Assembly (NCBI GenBank): GCA_900618795.1
Contig: UYJD01000007.1
Location: forward strand, 177,008 to 241,007
Length of the DNA: 64,000 bases
From: Cyanodermella asteris
Taxonomy: Eukaryota; Ascomycota; Lecanoromycetes; Ostropales; Stictidaceae
Direction: 5' to 3'
Part shown: positions 50,940 to 62,419 of the stretch, piece after piece
Layout of the letters: each line of letters starts with the position of its first letter
Numbering within the stretch: position 1 is the stretch's first letter
Program-made: the position numbers and the translations under genes
The notes under the pieces: generated by a model
Databases searched by the model: none
Seen by the model: the letters and a program-made list of their open reading frames with translations, nothing else
What the model was told of the DNA's origin: nothing

Positions 50940-53397
50940 GACAGTCACAAAACCGGGGAGAAAAAGCAGATGCTGGGGTCATCAAGGCTGAACAGAAGAA
51001 AATGCATACCACCAAGGCCATATACGGCGCTCTCTGAAACCTTGCCGCTGCATGGCCATTTTCGCCCGGAGAACCGCAACGCACGGAGAGAATATCCGTT
51101 GCTCGTCGATGATGTCTGACCGTCAGAGCTGCAGGACACAGTGCATCCCAGCTGAATGACTGCTGTCATGAACAGTTCCAAAACTCTAATGTGGAGGCGC
51201 CGGCTGGAGAAACTTCCGGAGAGGCTAAGCCTCTTTGATTGCCCCAGTCCATAAGAAGCCTAAATGTGTCCTTTCTCATGAGCCCATGCACTCCGCATCC
51301 AGAAATGATTTGCATCCAGGCCTTCCCTTTGGGATCTTTTGACTGGCGCTTTTCCCATCACGCACTAACGCGCTGATGGCCATGGCAGTTTGTGGACTAG
51401 TGGCATTTCAGCACTACCATTGGCCTTCACCTCAATCGCTGACAATGAGCTAGATCAAAAGCCATTGATGGCTAGACGACGAACGCGTGCCCAGTGCCAC
51501 CGATAAAGCGCCGTGCCGGAAGCAAGGGTACGTACGTGGAGGGCGGCCGAATATTTGCAGCGTGTCGGTGGCGGCGAGTTTGATCACTGGTCATGTCATC
51601 TGCAGCCCCCTCAAAAAAAGCAGGAGAGACCCTGACGTTCCAGTAGCCTGTGCAATTGACACGACTTTCAATGGCTTTGGGATCAACAAAGCAGTACCAG
51701 AGATTGACGTGGCCTTATATGCGGATCTCGAGGCCCATTTCGCTGGCATCGTCAAAGTTCTGGTTCGACGGTGACAACGTGCCAGGGTCAAGGCGGGAGG
51801 AATGAAGTCGCCGCCTGTGTTCCGTTCTTACCAGCTAAACCCATAGCTAATATCCAACTGAATATGCACCTAAGTATCCAGCTAATTATGTACGCAAGTA
51901 CATGGCGAAGTACCTAGCCAATGAGGCTGTTTCTATCAACTTACACCGGCACGTATCGCAAGCTCAGGAATGATACAGGTCATGCTGTGGACTCGGTCAC
52001 CAATACGGACCCATTCGACACCACCGATTCGTTTCCGTTCAGGAATACATGTCCGGAGACCGGATGTATCAAAGCCACCATCGATTTGGCCAACCCGGCC
52101 CGGATCGCGCATTTCGTGCAACATTACAGCCCGCTGTACCGCCTTTTCAACCTAGCCAAGAGAAACAGCAAGCGGAAAATTCGTACTGAAGATGGGTGAT
52201 ATCCCGGCTAGCACATCCCTGGAGTCGGGCCATACCAATGCCTATGCAGGTATTGTTCAGGAACTACAAGCCAAGTTGCTTGCTGGCGAGACGACCTTTT
52301 TTGAGCGAGCCTTTCGCCGACAGCTTCATGTGTCACGTCTCAGCGCCGCAAATTAACGGCCTCATATCCAAGAGGTCTTCTCTGATGCAGCCTGGTTCGA
52401 AGCATCTCGTGATATCATCATCGGCAATCTCGAAGGGCTTATGGCGAGCAACACAAGTCGAACAAGATGGAGCCACTGCCTCGTCCCGAATTCGAACATA
52501 AAACTAACGAATTGTTTCAAATTCCCGTCCAGTCGTAATTTGTACTTTTACGCTGCCCTTGCGCTACTCGAGCATAGTGGAGACGCTTTGCTGAAGCTCC
52601 TAGTGAATCGGTATATCTATGAGAGAGTCGAAGTATCACATCTATGCCACTCTTCTAACGGAAGATGTGCCGCTAGGGGTCACCTTCGACTCGAGAGCCA
52701 TCACGTCAGCCTCGACCGCGAGCGCTACAAGCCTTGTGGCAGCCGAAGAACCAGGGCGTCGAGACATTGCGTCACGTTGACTTCTCTGCATCGGGACGGA
52801 CTGGCGTACTTTTCCAACTTCAGAGGTGGATGGGTTCTAGCTGTCCAACATCATGAGCACCGGGTCGTTTTCGTGTATGACATCTTTTTTCCTTTCCTTT
52901 TTTCAATACTTTTTCTTTAGGCAGTACTACAAGTGCCTATGCACTGAGGATTACTTTGGGAGCTCGAATCGCACGTTTGCCAGACAATTGGATCCAAATC
53001 TGTTGCAAAATGCCTGCATTGTCAGACCGGCCGCGAAGCGGACAGACTTGACGATCCAGTGCCAAGAAAGTGGACTTACGCCAGTGTGGCGTAATGTCTG
53101 CTCAAGGTGCCCCTCCGATACACACCGCGTTTTAAGAACTGAGATGCTGCTTTCACAGGCCATTTGCGATTTCTACATGCCGCCAAAGTCGCTTTGCAAT
53201 GTCATGGACCAAATTTCTATTCACATCTCCTCAGCATACAGCATATTATCAATGCCAATTCTACGCTGCCCGGACCGATTCCAAACCACTCCGCTCCGGC
53301 GCGAGCAAGAGGTTGAACCATCACCATCCTCCGTTGGATCTCGAAGTCGTGCTTGATGAAAGAGAATCGAGCGGATTCGAGGACAGGGTTCTCTCCA
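50940..53397. other. Gene-poor region with repeat copy B
   Basis: About 2.4 kb without a supported gene. Open frames (51487-51774, 51921-52199, 52441-52920) show no domain and mixed composition. It contains the 12-bp repeat copy at 51789-51930. Confidence 0.6.
51789..51930 (+). repeat. 12-bp-period repeat, copy B, with flank shared with copy A
   Basis: Positions 51789-51840 match 31666-31717 at 45 of 52 bases, ending in the shared CCAGCTAAAC. After this the 12-bp pattern follows (TATCCAACTGAA, CACCTAAGTATC, TACCTAGCCAAT) for about seven units. The A copy has TATCCAACTAAA and CGCCTAAGTATC at equivalent places. Confidence 0.8.
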
Positions 53398-54028
53398 TCA
53401 ACCACCCCAATTCACCTGCAAAATGTCAATCGCCAACATCAGCACCCGCAACGGACAGACTCACATCGAAACAGTAGTATATTGCTGCACACACAAAGTG
53501 AGGCGCCTGCGAGCCGGCATCCTCCCGAAACAGCTCGCGCCCACTGTCCTTGTAGCAAGAAAAGCTCTGGCCAAACGTGCTCTCAACAGTACCAGCATAC
53601 GATCCAACCGGGAGACTGTCCGCCCCCGGATTGATGTAACTCGCGGCAGTCGCACCACTCGCCGCTCCGTTCGGAGTCCCGAACGCATATCCGACCTCGG
53701 ACCCGAACGTGGATGTGAACGTGTTTCCGGGCCAGTTGACGGACAGATCCACGCCGTGAGCGCCGATGTCGGGGTTGCCGGCGTAGGCGAGAGCGTCGGG
53801 GGACTCGCCGTGTTGGGATGCCCAGAGGCCGTTGGTGTAGTAGGCCATGAGCGAGAGCCTGTCGTCTTCGAAGTAGTCTTCGCAGGTGGCCAGGTACAGC
53901 GCTTCGGAACCGCCTCGCTTGGCGATTTCCAGATGCGTCTGAGTCGGGCCCTCGATAGGACCTGCAGCTGTGAGGGTCAAGCAACCGGACAGAGCTACCG
54001 GAGCCAGGATCGAAGAGAAGGCCTTCAT
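53398..54028 (-). CDS. Small secreted protein, unknown function
   Basis: Exons 54028-53465 and 53415-53398 (49-bp intron, GTGAGT...TTGCAG) give 193 aa ending CFDVNWGG. The start at 54028 produces a clean signal peptide (MKAFSSILAPVALSGCLTLTAAG); the frame is open further up to 54091 but without one. The mature part has EALYLATCEDYFEDDRLSLMAYY, a Gly/Ala/Ser-rich middle, and a C-terminal cysteine cluster (SFSCYKDSGRELF ... FVCAAIYYCFDV). The four late cysteines suggest disulphides in the apoplast or cell wall. Such proteins are often effector candidates, but nothing here proves that. It lies in a gene-poor, repeat-containing stretch. Confidence 0.75.
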
Positions 54029-54850
54029 GTTTCCGACTAGTTCAGGAGCTTTCGAAGGTTGGGACCAAGCGATTGAAAGGTGTGACCGCAAGAGCTAGGA
54101 TCCAGGATGAAGCCGACAATCAATCCTGCACCTATGTAGGCCTCGCGAATGGTGAGTGAACATCACAATTCTGCTGGAGTTCAAGGCAAGAGATACCGGT
54201 TGATGCGTCTGCAATTTTTCCGTGATGCATATCATGCTACGCGAAAGTCTGGCTGATCAGGCAAAATGAGAGTACGAACGGCCGTGCAAGCGTACACGGT
54301 GAGTTTCCATGCAAGCAACATCTCGTCGAGGCTTCCGGATAGTCAGGAGAATTTTCTCACCGAATGTTCTGCCATACTCTCTAGCACACAGCACCCCATC
54401 TGCGGTGAGTGCAACAGATGACGACTGCGACTTTCACCGGACTCGAATGGCAAAAGCTGCAGGACCGACCGACGTCATGCGCCCTGGAAGGCGTACCAGG
54501 TCGCCACCAGCGCAGGTGCCGCCTTCGTGCAACCATCTCGTCTGCAGAGGAACACAAATGGCAGCCAGCCGTGACCACGCCGCCGGAGCCGTATTTTCCC
54601 ATTGATTCGCACGCTTCAGGGTCAGCCCACGTGTTTGGTGAGGCCGGATGGTTGCCTCGAGTGACTGAAAGAGCAAAGACGACAGGTCGGTTGTTTCGGC
54701 AAGAGCTTGGTTTCGTCGTCACTGTGTTGACATTGCGTTGGCTGTATTGCCGTCAACACCGAGCAAGAGATAAGTGCGGAGGATAGCATCTGCGTGCATC
54801 GAGCCAACAGCGTCCAAAGAGCATGTTCAAGCTTTCATTTCCTCGCTCGC
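54029..54850. other. Intergenic, secreted-protein promoter and MFS 3' region
   Basis: No gene is supported; the frames at 54309-54786 overlap each other on both strands without domain content. Confidence 0.6.
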
Positions 54851-56607
54851 TCAAGCCTGGCCAGACTTCAGCTCCTCCTTACTCAACCTCCTCGTTGTAC
54901 TCCTGTCCCACACCAAGAACGTAACCAGAACGACCGCACCACTCAAGCCAGTCAAAAGAAGCATCTGCCTGCGATATCCCTCTGCAAAGACCCTCCGCAC
55001 CAAGACCTGCTGTTCACCGGATAAGCCTCCGATACTCGTCAGCGAGTCAGCAATTTCTGCCAGCTCGGCCGGTGCCAGCACAGTGCTCAACACCTCTTGT
55101 ACGTGGTTGTTCAGCACCGTCGCACAAATCGCCAGTCAAAACGTGCCGGCCAGGACGCGCACCTGCGTGAGCGCTCCCATGACCACAGCACGGTCTTTCT
55201 CCGGTATGATGATGTTGGCTAGGATGAGGAGCGTGCTGAGTCCTAGTCCGAAGCCGATGCCCATGATTGCTTCGAAAGCGTATTGGATGCCGGGCACATT
55301 GCCGGGCTCGTTGGGCAGGGTGGTCATCAAACCGACGCCGATGAGTTGGATTGCTGCTGCGGCGAGGAGGATGTGGAATGGCGGGAGGCGGAATTTGGTG
55401 ACGAAGAGACCGGATAGACCGCTGGCGAAGGGGCTCAAAAGGAGCATTGGCAACATGTAGAGGCCGGCTTGCAGAGGTGAGGTGCTGTTGACGGCTTGAT
55501 AGCGTTGAGGCACGTTGACGACAGCAGCTACGAAAGGAAAGCCTACGAAAAAGGCGTTCCTATGCGTGATGATCAGCTTTTGTTCGAAAGAATGGCCTTC
55601 CGTGGAAAGACTTACAGTAGCATGCCGACTAGCAATCGATCTTTGAGAAGTCGCATTGGAAAGATCGGTTCTTGTTTTCCATCCCGCCGTTCAAGTAGAA
55701 TTTCCCATCCTACAAAGAGTGCCAACGACACTGCTGAGAATACTAGTGGGGCTATCACGGCGGCGCTCCTCCATGGATACCGGGTCCCACCCTCTTCTAG
55801 GGCGAAGAAAATCAGTATCGACGCAGCTAAAAGCGAGAAAGCGCCCAAGGCGTCGAGCCTGGCAAGATTTGGTGCTGACACCTTTCGCCTCAACGACTGG
55901 AGCACTTGTCGCATGCTTCCCTTGGTATCCGAAGGCACGGTGACAGCAAGCAGGACAACTGAAAGTACACCAGCCGGAATGTTCAGGAGGAATACCCATC
56001 TCCACTGCCCATGATCATTAATCGCGCCTCCAAGCAGCGGCCCCAACAAACTAGCCAAAGCCATCACACTGCTAATGATTGCCATGTACTTCGCGCCCTC
56101 CTCCCTTGCAATATACTTCGTCGCAATCACCATGACCATGGCGTAGATTCCACTCCCGCCCACGCCCTGAAATGCTCGCAGCACAATCAGCTCCGTGATC
56201 TCGGTGGACGCACCGCACGCTGCGGAGAAGACGGTGAAGATCAGGACTGCGGAGATGATGGTCGTTTTGGGTCGGAACACGTCGCTGAACTTTGCGTAGA
56301 TGATGAGAAAGCCCGTGTAGGTGAGGAGGTAAGAGGTGACGACCCAGTCACGGCTGTCGAAGCCGTGAACGGAGTCTGTGATTGAGACGAGGGAGGTGGA
56401 GACGATGGTCGTTTCGAGCGTCGAGAGGAGAAGGGTGAGGCAGAGGGTAAATACAAGGACGTGAAGACGCCATCCCCGAACCACTGTGGTTTGTATTTCT
56501 TCGGGGGCATCGTTGACGCAGGCTTCCGCTGTGGTTTTGCAGTCTTCGACTCTGTGATGGTTGACGGCATTTGTCGGTCGACTCGCGTCAAACTCGGCCT
56601 TGTCCAT
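54851..56607 (-). pseudogene. MFS drug:H+ antiporter (DHA2-type, 14 helices) with an internal stop
   Basis: Exons 56607-55616 and 55559-54851 (56-bp intron) would give 566 codons. Start MDKAEFDASRP; first helix HVLVFTLCLTLLLSTLETTIVST (motif D-like), SYLLTYTGFLIIYAKFSDVFRPK (motif A-like), LRAFQGVGGSGIYAM, then GPLLGGAINDHGQWRWVFLLNIPAG (motif C, DHA2 class). The second exon has LPPFHILLAAAAIQLIGVGL and GIGFGLGLSTLLILANI. At 55136-55138 the codon is TGA, between RVLAGTF and LAICATVLNNHV, where relatives have Gly (GTIGLAI). The frame then runs on intact for 95 codons. So a single base change, an error, or (less likely) readthrough explains it. Without the last helices transport would probably fail. 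Confidence 0.75.
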
Positions 56608-57587
56608 CACGTCTTCACGGGCACAAATATTCGCAAGAAGAGCATGAAGACGCAAGAACAAATTGTAATGGCAAAGCAGAACATGAAATAGTCTTACATG
56701 TTCGGCATTAGTACCTTATAGCATGATGCGAGTGTGCTACCTTCGATGTCCTCGCTGGGATGATGAGGGTGGTAGATGCCATGCTGGCCTTCAAGGTGTA
56801 GGCAACCGCATTTCTGCTGCGAAACTACTCACCCACCCTGCTCATCGACACCACGATTTCGAAACGAAGGGTTTAGTGAGTATAAGGCTGGGATGTTAAG
56901 CAGACTCCTGCGCAACCCAGAGCCAATGAACGCTTGACAAACGGAGATGCGGCAAGGGGACGGAAATGCTGCGTAGTCACTTCGTTAAAGATAGATCTAA
57001 TACTCTCTCAAAGTAAACTCATAGGTAGCTAAATCTTATCTACCTGCGTATCGTGAAACTGATTCATGGTCGACGTGGTCGGTATGAAGTGCTGCACGTT
57101 CTAAGTATCAGATGCGACCGGCGTGATATTAGCGAGGTAATTGTGCGTGCACATGTGCGAGCCTTGCGATATCAACACTGGTCGAGCTGTCAAACCTCGC
57201 CCGCAAACCTGACGTTCGAAACCAATAAGTCAAGCTGCCTGCATCCACCCCATGTCCATTAGGCTCCCATCACTTCCTCTCCTTTGTCGGTCCACACGTC
57301 TGAATGAAGCTCTCCAAGTGCGGAGTAGCGAGAGGACCTCTCTCTAACTGCCAGACCGCTGACGCTAATGTATGGATTCCGTCGACTCGGATACGCATGT
57401 GAATGAACCATCTACTCATATTTTGCATGCAGCTGTACAATAAACATCATCTCGCTCGTGATTCGCTGCCCGAAGCCTCTATGCATGTCTCATGCAGGCT
57501 CTACACCATCATGAGGTGGGGAAACCGGATTGCCCTTTATCATGAGCTCGATGCCGCGAAGCTTGCAACCGACAATTATGCCCCAAG
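56608..57587. other. Intergenic between MFS and deaminase genes
   Basis: No gene or repeat was recognised. It serves as the divergent upstream region of the two genes. Confidence 0.6.
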
Positions 57588-59813
57588 ATGTCTTCTTGGC
57601 TGAAGGATCGCAAGGAGGTTATTCGAAACACACTTGTACTTGCTTCTATCCACGATGGCAACCAGATCATGCCCGCGTGCGGAGCCAGCTTGCCTGACAA
57701 GGCTAAGGCCAGCCGCACGCGAGCCCCGTACGCGCTCTCTCTGAGTGAAGAACACCAGGTTTGCGATGACATTGCCTTCCTATCCACCTTCAAGTACGAT
57801 CCGAATCAGATTAGGGCAATTGCGCTCGAACAAGCGGGACCCAAGTCGACCGTCTTCCGACTGGCTGCTAACACAGGAGATGCCGCCAGAATGGCTCGAG
57901 TCATGCAACCACTCGCCGATCTTCTTCAAGAAGCACATAGAGGATGTGTGTGAACCAGAACTCCTTGTTCCAGTGCGTAATTAATGCATACAGCTCACCA
58001 GTCTCGAGATGTCGAGCAACGGTTTTATGACGAAGTTCTTCGTATCTGTCATCGCAGAATGCTACATCGCCTCGGGTCGAAGCTGGTCTCTTGCAACGGC
58101 AGACCATGCAAGCAATCGCTTACTGAGCAATTAACACACGTCCTCAAGACCAACAAATTTCATGTTCGGCTCGACAACTCTCGGCGAAAGGCAATGAGCG
58201 CAGCAGCGTTGACAATCAGCAAAGACTTTGAGTGCCTTGAACACGCTGCCAAACCGATCTCTAAACACGAGTCTGCCGTCTTAGGTAGATTGAGCGGACT
58301 CATCTTAAAGATCGCTGCCTTCGTCAATGATTACAACCTCGAGGAAGATCTCATTGTCTCTGAGAGTAATAAGATAGCGTTGCGAGCGGTCACCCGGAAG
58401 CTTCGCAAATTGAGTAGGTACGCAGTCATCGCCAGACGCCTGTGTCATACAGCCCGAAAGTATGCTATCTTTGGTACTGTCAGATTCTTACCCTCAGAGC
58501 GTATACCTTTGGATACAGCCAATGTCAGGTCGCAAGTGCCTCCGATGGCCGATTTGACTGCTCGATACAAAACATCCCACCTCCCACCGGAGGTCATCTC
58601 GAAAATGCTGGAACAGCTTTCGAAAGAGAGACAGATCTTTCTTGACTGCCCAAAGGTCCACGCAGAGATGCAGCTTCTTTTGTTCTACGAGAGACATCCC
58701 AAGCTTCTACGCCCACGACTCATATGTGCCGCTAAAGATGCTTGTTATCTTTGCTACCAGTTCTTCAAGTGCCACGGCGGTTACGTCACGCCGGCTTGTC
58801 ATGGCAAGATATATAGTCCTTGGACTTTTCCCGATATGACACATGATGTTGGGGCTGTGCAGAGGCTTGGCCCGACTGTTCGACGTTTCAACACGTCGCT
58901 ATCAGCTCAGATCCCGACCGCGTTCAGACAGCGCAATCAATTTCGCGAGCAGAATGGTGAAAGCACTTGCACACTGAGTCGCCTCAGGTGCCCAAGCTCA
59001 GCTGCTTCCGAAGGTGTTCACAGTTTACCAACATCTCCCAGAGATGAAGCGACGACTCATACGGCCCTATCTCTTCTTAGTATGAGTCCAAGCAACAATT
59101 CGTTGCGTTCGCATAAGACAGTGAGAGTGAGCGGAAACAGCGCGCGTGATGTTCGCAGCAACGACCCAAGTCCAGAGCGGATGACTCGACAGTACAGATC
59201 GTCTCGGTCATTATTATGCCCCGAATGCGATACTGACAACGCCTCTCAAGGATGCAGCAGACACGAAGCCGAACCCATCCCCACCAACGCCATTCTTCCA
59301 CAAGCATCTCCAGTCACTTCTCGTTCACAACATTTGACGTCTTGGCCAAACGCCGCGAGCAGTGGTACGGTGCAGGACGCTGAGTTGGAGGACTCGACGC
59401 TCGAGCGCGAAATGAATGAGCACTGTGAGCAAGAGGTCTCGTCGGCCATCATCCCAGTGACGAGTGAGTGGTTGCAGCGGCGAATCGCGCGTGGAGCACC
59501 GACCATAAAATTACAAACCTCGGCTCTGCACATCAGCTTGGAAGCCCCACTTCGTCCTGATTCTGCAGATATGGGCAGCTTTGACACATACTGGGTAGGG
59601 TTCCGGCTTCTCGATACGTCCCGGAACTCATACACATTACCGAGTGGGCTGAAGATGATCGACGTCGCGACGTTCCGCAAAGGCCAAGAGACAACCTTCG
59701 AGGACGGAGCCGCAAGCTCAGGTAAGCCCATCGTTGTCAAAGCCGGCGGCACATGTATTCTTCTCAAGTATGCCTTCGAGAGACCCACACAGGATCCGTT
59801 AGCATCGTTATGA
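57588..59813 (+). CDS. Fungal OTT_1508-like (PF14441-type) deaminase-fold protein
   Basis: Exons 57588-57945 and 57994-59813 (48-bp intron, GTGTGT...ATACAG) give 725 aa. Residues ~1-330 are helical with no known motif. The core shows the zinc-deaminase signature: KVHAEMQLLLFYE (His342, Glu344) and, 26 residues later, KDACYLCYQFFKCHGG (Cys370, Cys373), then HGKIYSPWTFPD. This HAE...CxxC layout with a hydrophobic strand (RPRLICAAKDACYLC) fits the OTT_1508-like deaminase family described in fungi and Orientia. Those deaminases are thought to derive from bacterial toxin systems; fungal substrates are unknown. The remaining ~330 residues are Ser-rich and disordered, ending in a small beta-rich segment (SFDTYWVGFRLLDTSRN). 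No signal peptide. Confidence 0.78.
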
Positions 59814-60614
59814 ACACATATATTCAGGTTCCAGTTTTATAGGTTGACAGACTGTTGGCGCGAATTCTATCGACTCGTGAGAATGAAGATCGCAGAGAAG
59901 AGTCCTGGGTTGAGCTTCGCTTCCCAGGTAATCCTGATTATCGTTTCCTTCATAAAAACATCCAAAATCACGAGTAAAGAATGCCATGCGGTTCGTTTGG
60001 TTCTCTCGATCTTCGCCAGCTCCAATCCGTGGAATGAGTGCCTCTTGTACGCCGAAGCGTGCCAAAAGTCGATTGCTCCAAATAGTTCTGCGCACACTAT
60101 ATACGTCCATATTGTGGCTGTCGTCAGACCCTTGACAGCAGTTCCACCTCAAGAGGACAGTCATCATAGCCATTTTAAAGCCTCAGGACTCTCCGTAGAA
60201 GTCGTAAAGCTCCACGGCCTTCGTAAAGATAACCTGGTGACAGCGGGACGAGCTGCCTATTCGGGCAAGTGAGGGACATAGTTCGCCACCGACTTCCACA
60301 CAGCTTCTACTCCGGCGATGATCCCTACCACTTACGAGCTCGGGCATCCCAACGGTCGAACAAACTTAATCTATGCCGCCACTATGCTACCTTCCGTGGG
60401 GGACCAAGTTCCCCAGCCTGCACGCGATCAGCAGCTGCGGTAATCAGGCTCATGTTGACCCTGTCCGCTGTCACGGAGGTTAATCTCTCCCTTCTCCTCT
60501 CTTCACCGCTCGACTTTCCTACAAAACCCCCTTGACTGCATTCGCTTGTACTCGAGGGCGTGTGGTTGTTGACGTTCTTGCTGTGTATTTCCACCCGTCA
60601 GTGCGGAGAACACC
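59814..60614. other. Intergenic, promoter of the S28 peptidase
   Basis: No supported gene; the 142-codon plus-strand frame at 59844-60272 has no domain or plausible splice context. The last ~150 bp are pyrimidine-rich leader. Confidence 0.6.
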
Positions 60615-62258
60615 ATGGTCGCCATCAAGAGCTTCGCGCTCCTCGCCCTCGCCGGCGCTGCGGCTGCTGGCAAGCTGGTCAAGCAGCTTGGTGTGCACAA
60701 ATGGGTCCAGTCAGATAGTGCGGTTGCCGACGCCGGCGTCGCCTACAAGGCTTACAACTTCTCCGTCCCGGTCGACCACTTCAAGAACAAGACCATGTAT
60801 GCGCCACATACCGACGAGTTCTTTCCGCTGCGATACTACTTTGATGCCCAATTCTACAAGCCGGGCGGACCGGTCATCATGCTCTCGGGCGGCGAGACCG
60901 GCGTGGACGACAGATTGCCTTTCTTGCAGCAGGGGATTGTATACCAGTTGGCAAAGGCGACGAACGGAGTCGGCGTCATTCTCGAACACAGATACTACGG
61001 CACCAGTTTCCCCTCCTCCAACGTCGCTCCGGATCTGTCGAATGAGAGCTTGCGCTTCCTGACGACCGAGCAGGCGCTTGAGGACTGTGTATACTTTGCC
61101 AAACACATCAAATTCCCCGGCCTCGAGAAGTACGATTTGACCGCCCCGAAGACTGCCTGGATTGCTTATGGAGGGTCATACGCCGGTGCCTTCGTCTCAT
61201 TCCTGCGAACCCTATACCCGGGCACCTTCTGGGGCGCCATCTCTGCGTCTGGTGTCACCGAGTCCATCTACGACTACTGGCAGTACTACCAGCCGATCAT
61301 CAATTTCGGACCCAAGCCTTGCCTGACTTACATGAGCAAGCTCACCGAGATGGTAGACAACATCTTCCTGCACAACGGCAAGTACAACCAGACCCTCAAG
61401 GAAGCCTTTGGTCTCGGCGGTGTTACTCGCGCGGTCGACTTCACCAGCGTGCTAAGCTCCAACATTGGATACTGGCAGAGCCGGAACTGGGATCCTGCTG
61501 TCAACGACGACACCTTTCTCGAGTGGTGCGATGCACTCACAAACCCTGTCCCCAACCCGCTCACTGCAAACCAAACTTCTACTGCCCGCACACTGCTCAA
61601 GGCTGCAGGTTTCACCAAGACCGAGGTCAACAACCTGACAACCCCCTTGGTAAACCAGTTCGCATACATCAAGACACAATTCGTCGCCACCTGCCCCGAC
61701 CCCGGCTCCCAAGACTCGTGCTTCGGACAGAATGCAGACCAATACAAAGACGACAGCATCGCCAGCTGGGAATGGCGCTCGTGGTCCTGGCAATTCTGCA
61801 ACCAATGGGGCTTTTACCAGACCGGCTCGGGTACCCCTGCCGACAAGCCCACAATCGTCTCCCGCCTGCAGGATCTGGAGTTCAACACCCTCGTCTGCCG
61901 CGCCGCGTTCAACATCACTTCGCCACCAGACACGCAGGCCATCAACCAGTGGGGAGGCTTCAACATTTCGTACCCGCGTCTGGCACAGATCGGTGGACAA
62001 GCAGACCCGTGGCGTGATGCCACGCCATTGTCGCAGGCCCTGTGGCCAAGGAAGAGCACCACTGAGGAGCCCATGTTCTTGATCGCCACCCAGGACTACG
62101 GTGGAGTCCACCACTGGGATGAAAACGGCGTGTACGAGAACGTCACCACACCAACGTTCCCGCCTCCAGCGGTGCAGCAGGCGCAAAAGCTCGAGGCAGA
62201 CTCTGTCAAGGCCTGGCTGAAGGAGTTTGCAGCGCAGGGCGGACAGGCGGAAATGTGA
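60615..62258 (+). CDS. Secreted serine peptidase of family S28 (prolyl-type carboxypeptidase)
   Basis: Single exon, 547 aa. Signal peptide MVAIKSFALLALAGAAAAG, then FSVPVDHF, FFPLRYYFDAQFY, PVIMLSGGETG and LEHRYYGTSFP. The nucleophile elbow is WIAYGGSYAGAFVSFLRTLYPG (GGSYAG, Ser ~191), followed by GAISASGV and the C-terminal catalytic part with IGGQADPWRDATPLS (Asp) and YGGVHHWDENG (His). N-glycosylation sequons are frequent (NFS, NKT, NQT, NIT). Family S28 enzymes cleave after proline and are secreted by fungi for acidic-pH protein use. Length and all catalytic elements are normal. Confidence 0.94.
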   Translation: MVAIKSFALLALAGAAAAGKLVKQLGVHKWVQSDSAVADAGVAYKAYNFSVPVDHFKNKTMYAPHTDEFFPLRYYFDAQFYKPGGPVIMLSGGETGVDDRLPFLQQGIVYQLAKATNGVGVILEHRYYGTSFPSSNVAPDLSNESLRFLTTEQALEDCVYFAKHIKFPGLEKYDLTAPKTAWIAYGGSYAGAFVSFLRTLYPGTFWGAISASGVTESIYDYWQYYQPIINFGPKPCLTYMSKLTEMVDNIFLHNGKYNQTLKEAFGLGGVTRAVDFTSVLSSNIGYWQSRNWDPAVNDDTFLEWCDALTNPVPNPLTANQTSTARTLLKAAGFTKTEVNNLTTPLVNQFAYIKTQFVATCPDPGSQDSCFGQNADQYKDDSIASWEWRSWSWQFCNQWGFYQTGSGTPADKPTIVSRLQDLEFNTLVCRAAFNITSPPDTQAINQWGGFNISYPRLAQIGGQADPWRDATPLSQALWPRKSTTEEPMFLIATQDYGGVHHWDENGVYENVTTPTFPPPAVQQAQKLEADSVKAWLKEFAAQGGQAEM

Positions 62259-62419
62259 GGTCGAAGGCCTATTCACACAGCACTCACGCACTCCGACAGC
62301 TCCGAAGACTTCACACCTTCCCCCCAGCTCAGAAGCCAAAAATTGGCAAAAAGTGCATCAAAAAGCAAAAGAAAATGAATAACCAGCCAAAACTGAAGGT
62401 TCGAATGGCAAAACTGTAA

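Noticed and set aside
50686-51084. Signal-peptide-like upstream exon for the ferric reductase (MALVVCIFFCSALMTPASA)
   Set aside because: It lies in a different frame from the conserved helices and no convincing donor/acceptor joins it.
59844-60272. 142-aa plus-strand gene downstream of the deaminase
   Set aside because: Overlaps open frames on the other strand, no domain, no start context; probably UTR and intergenic DNA.
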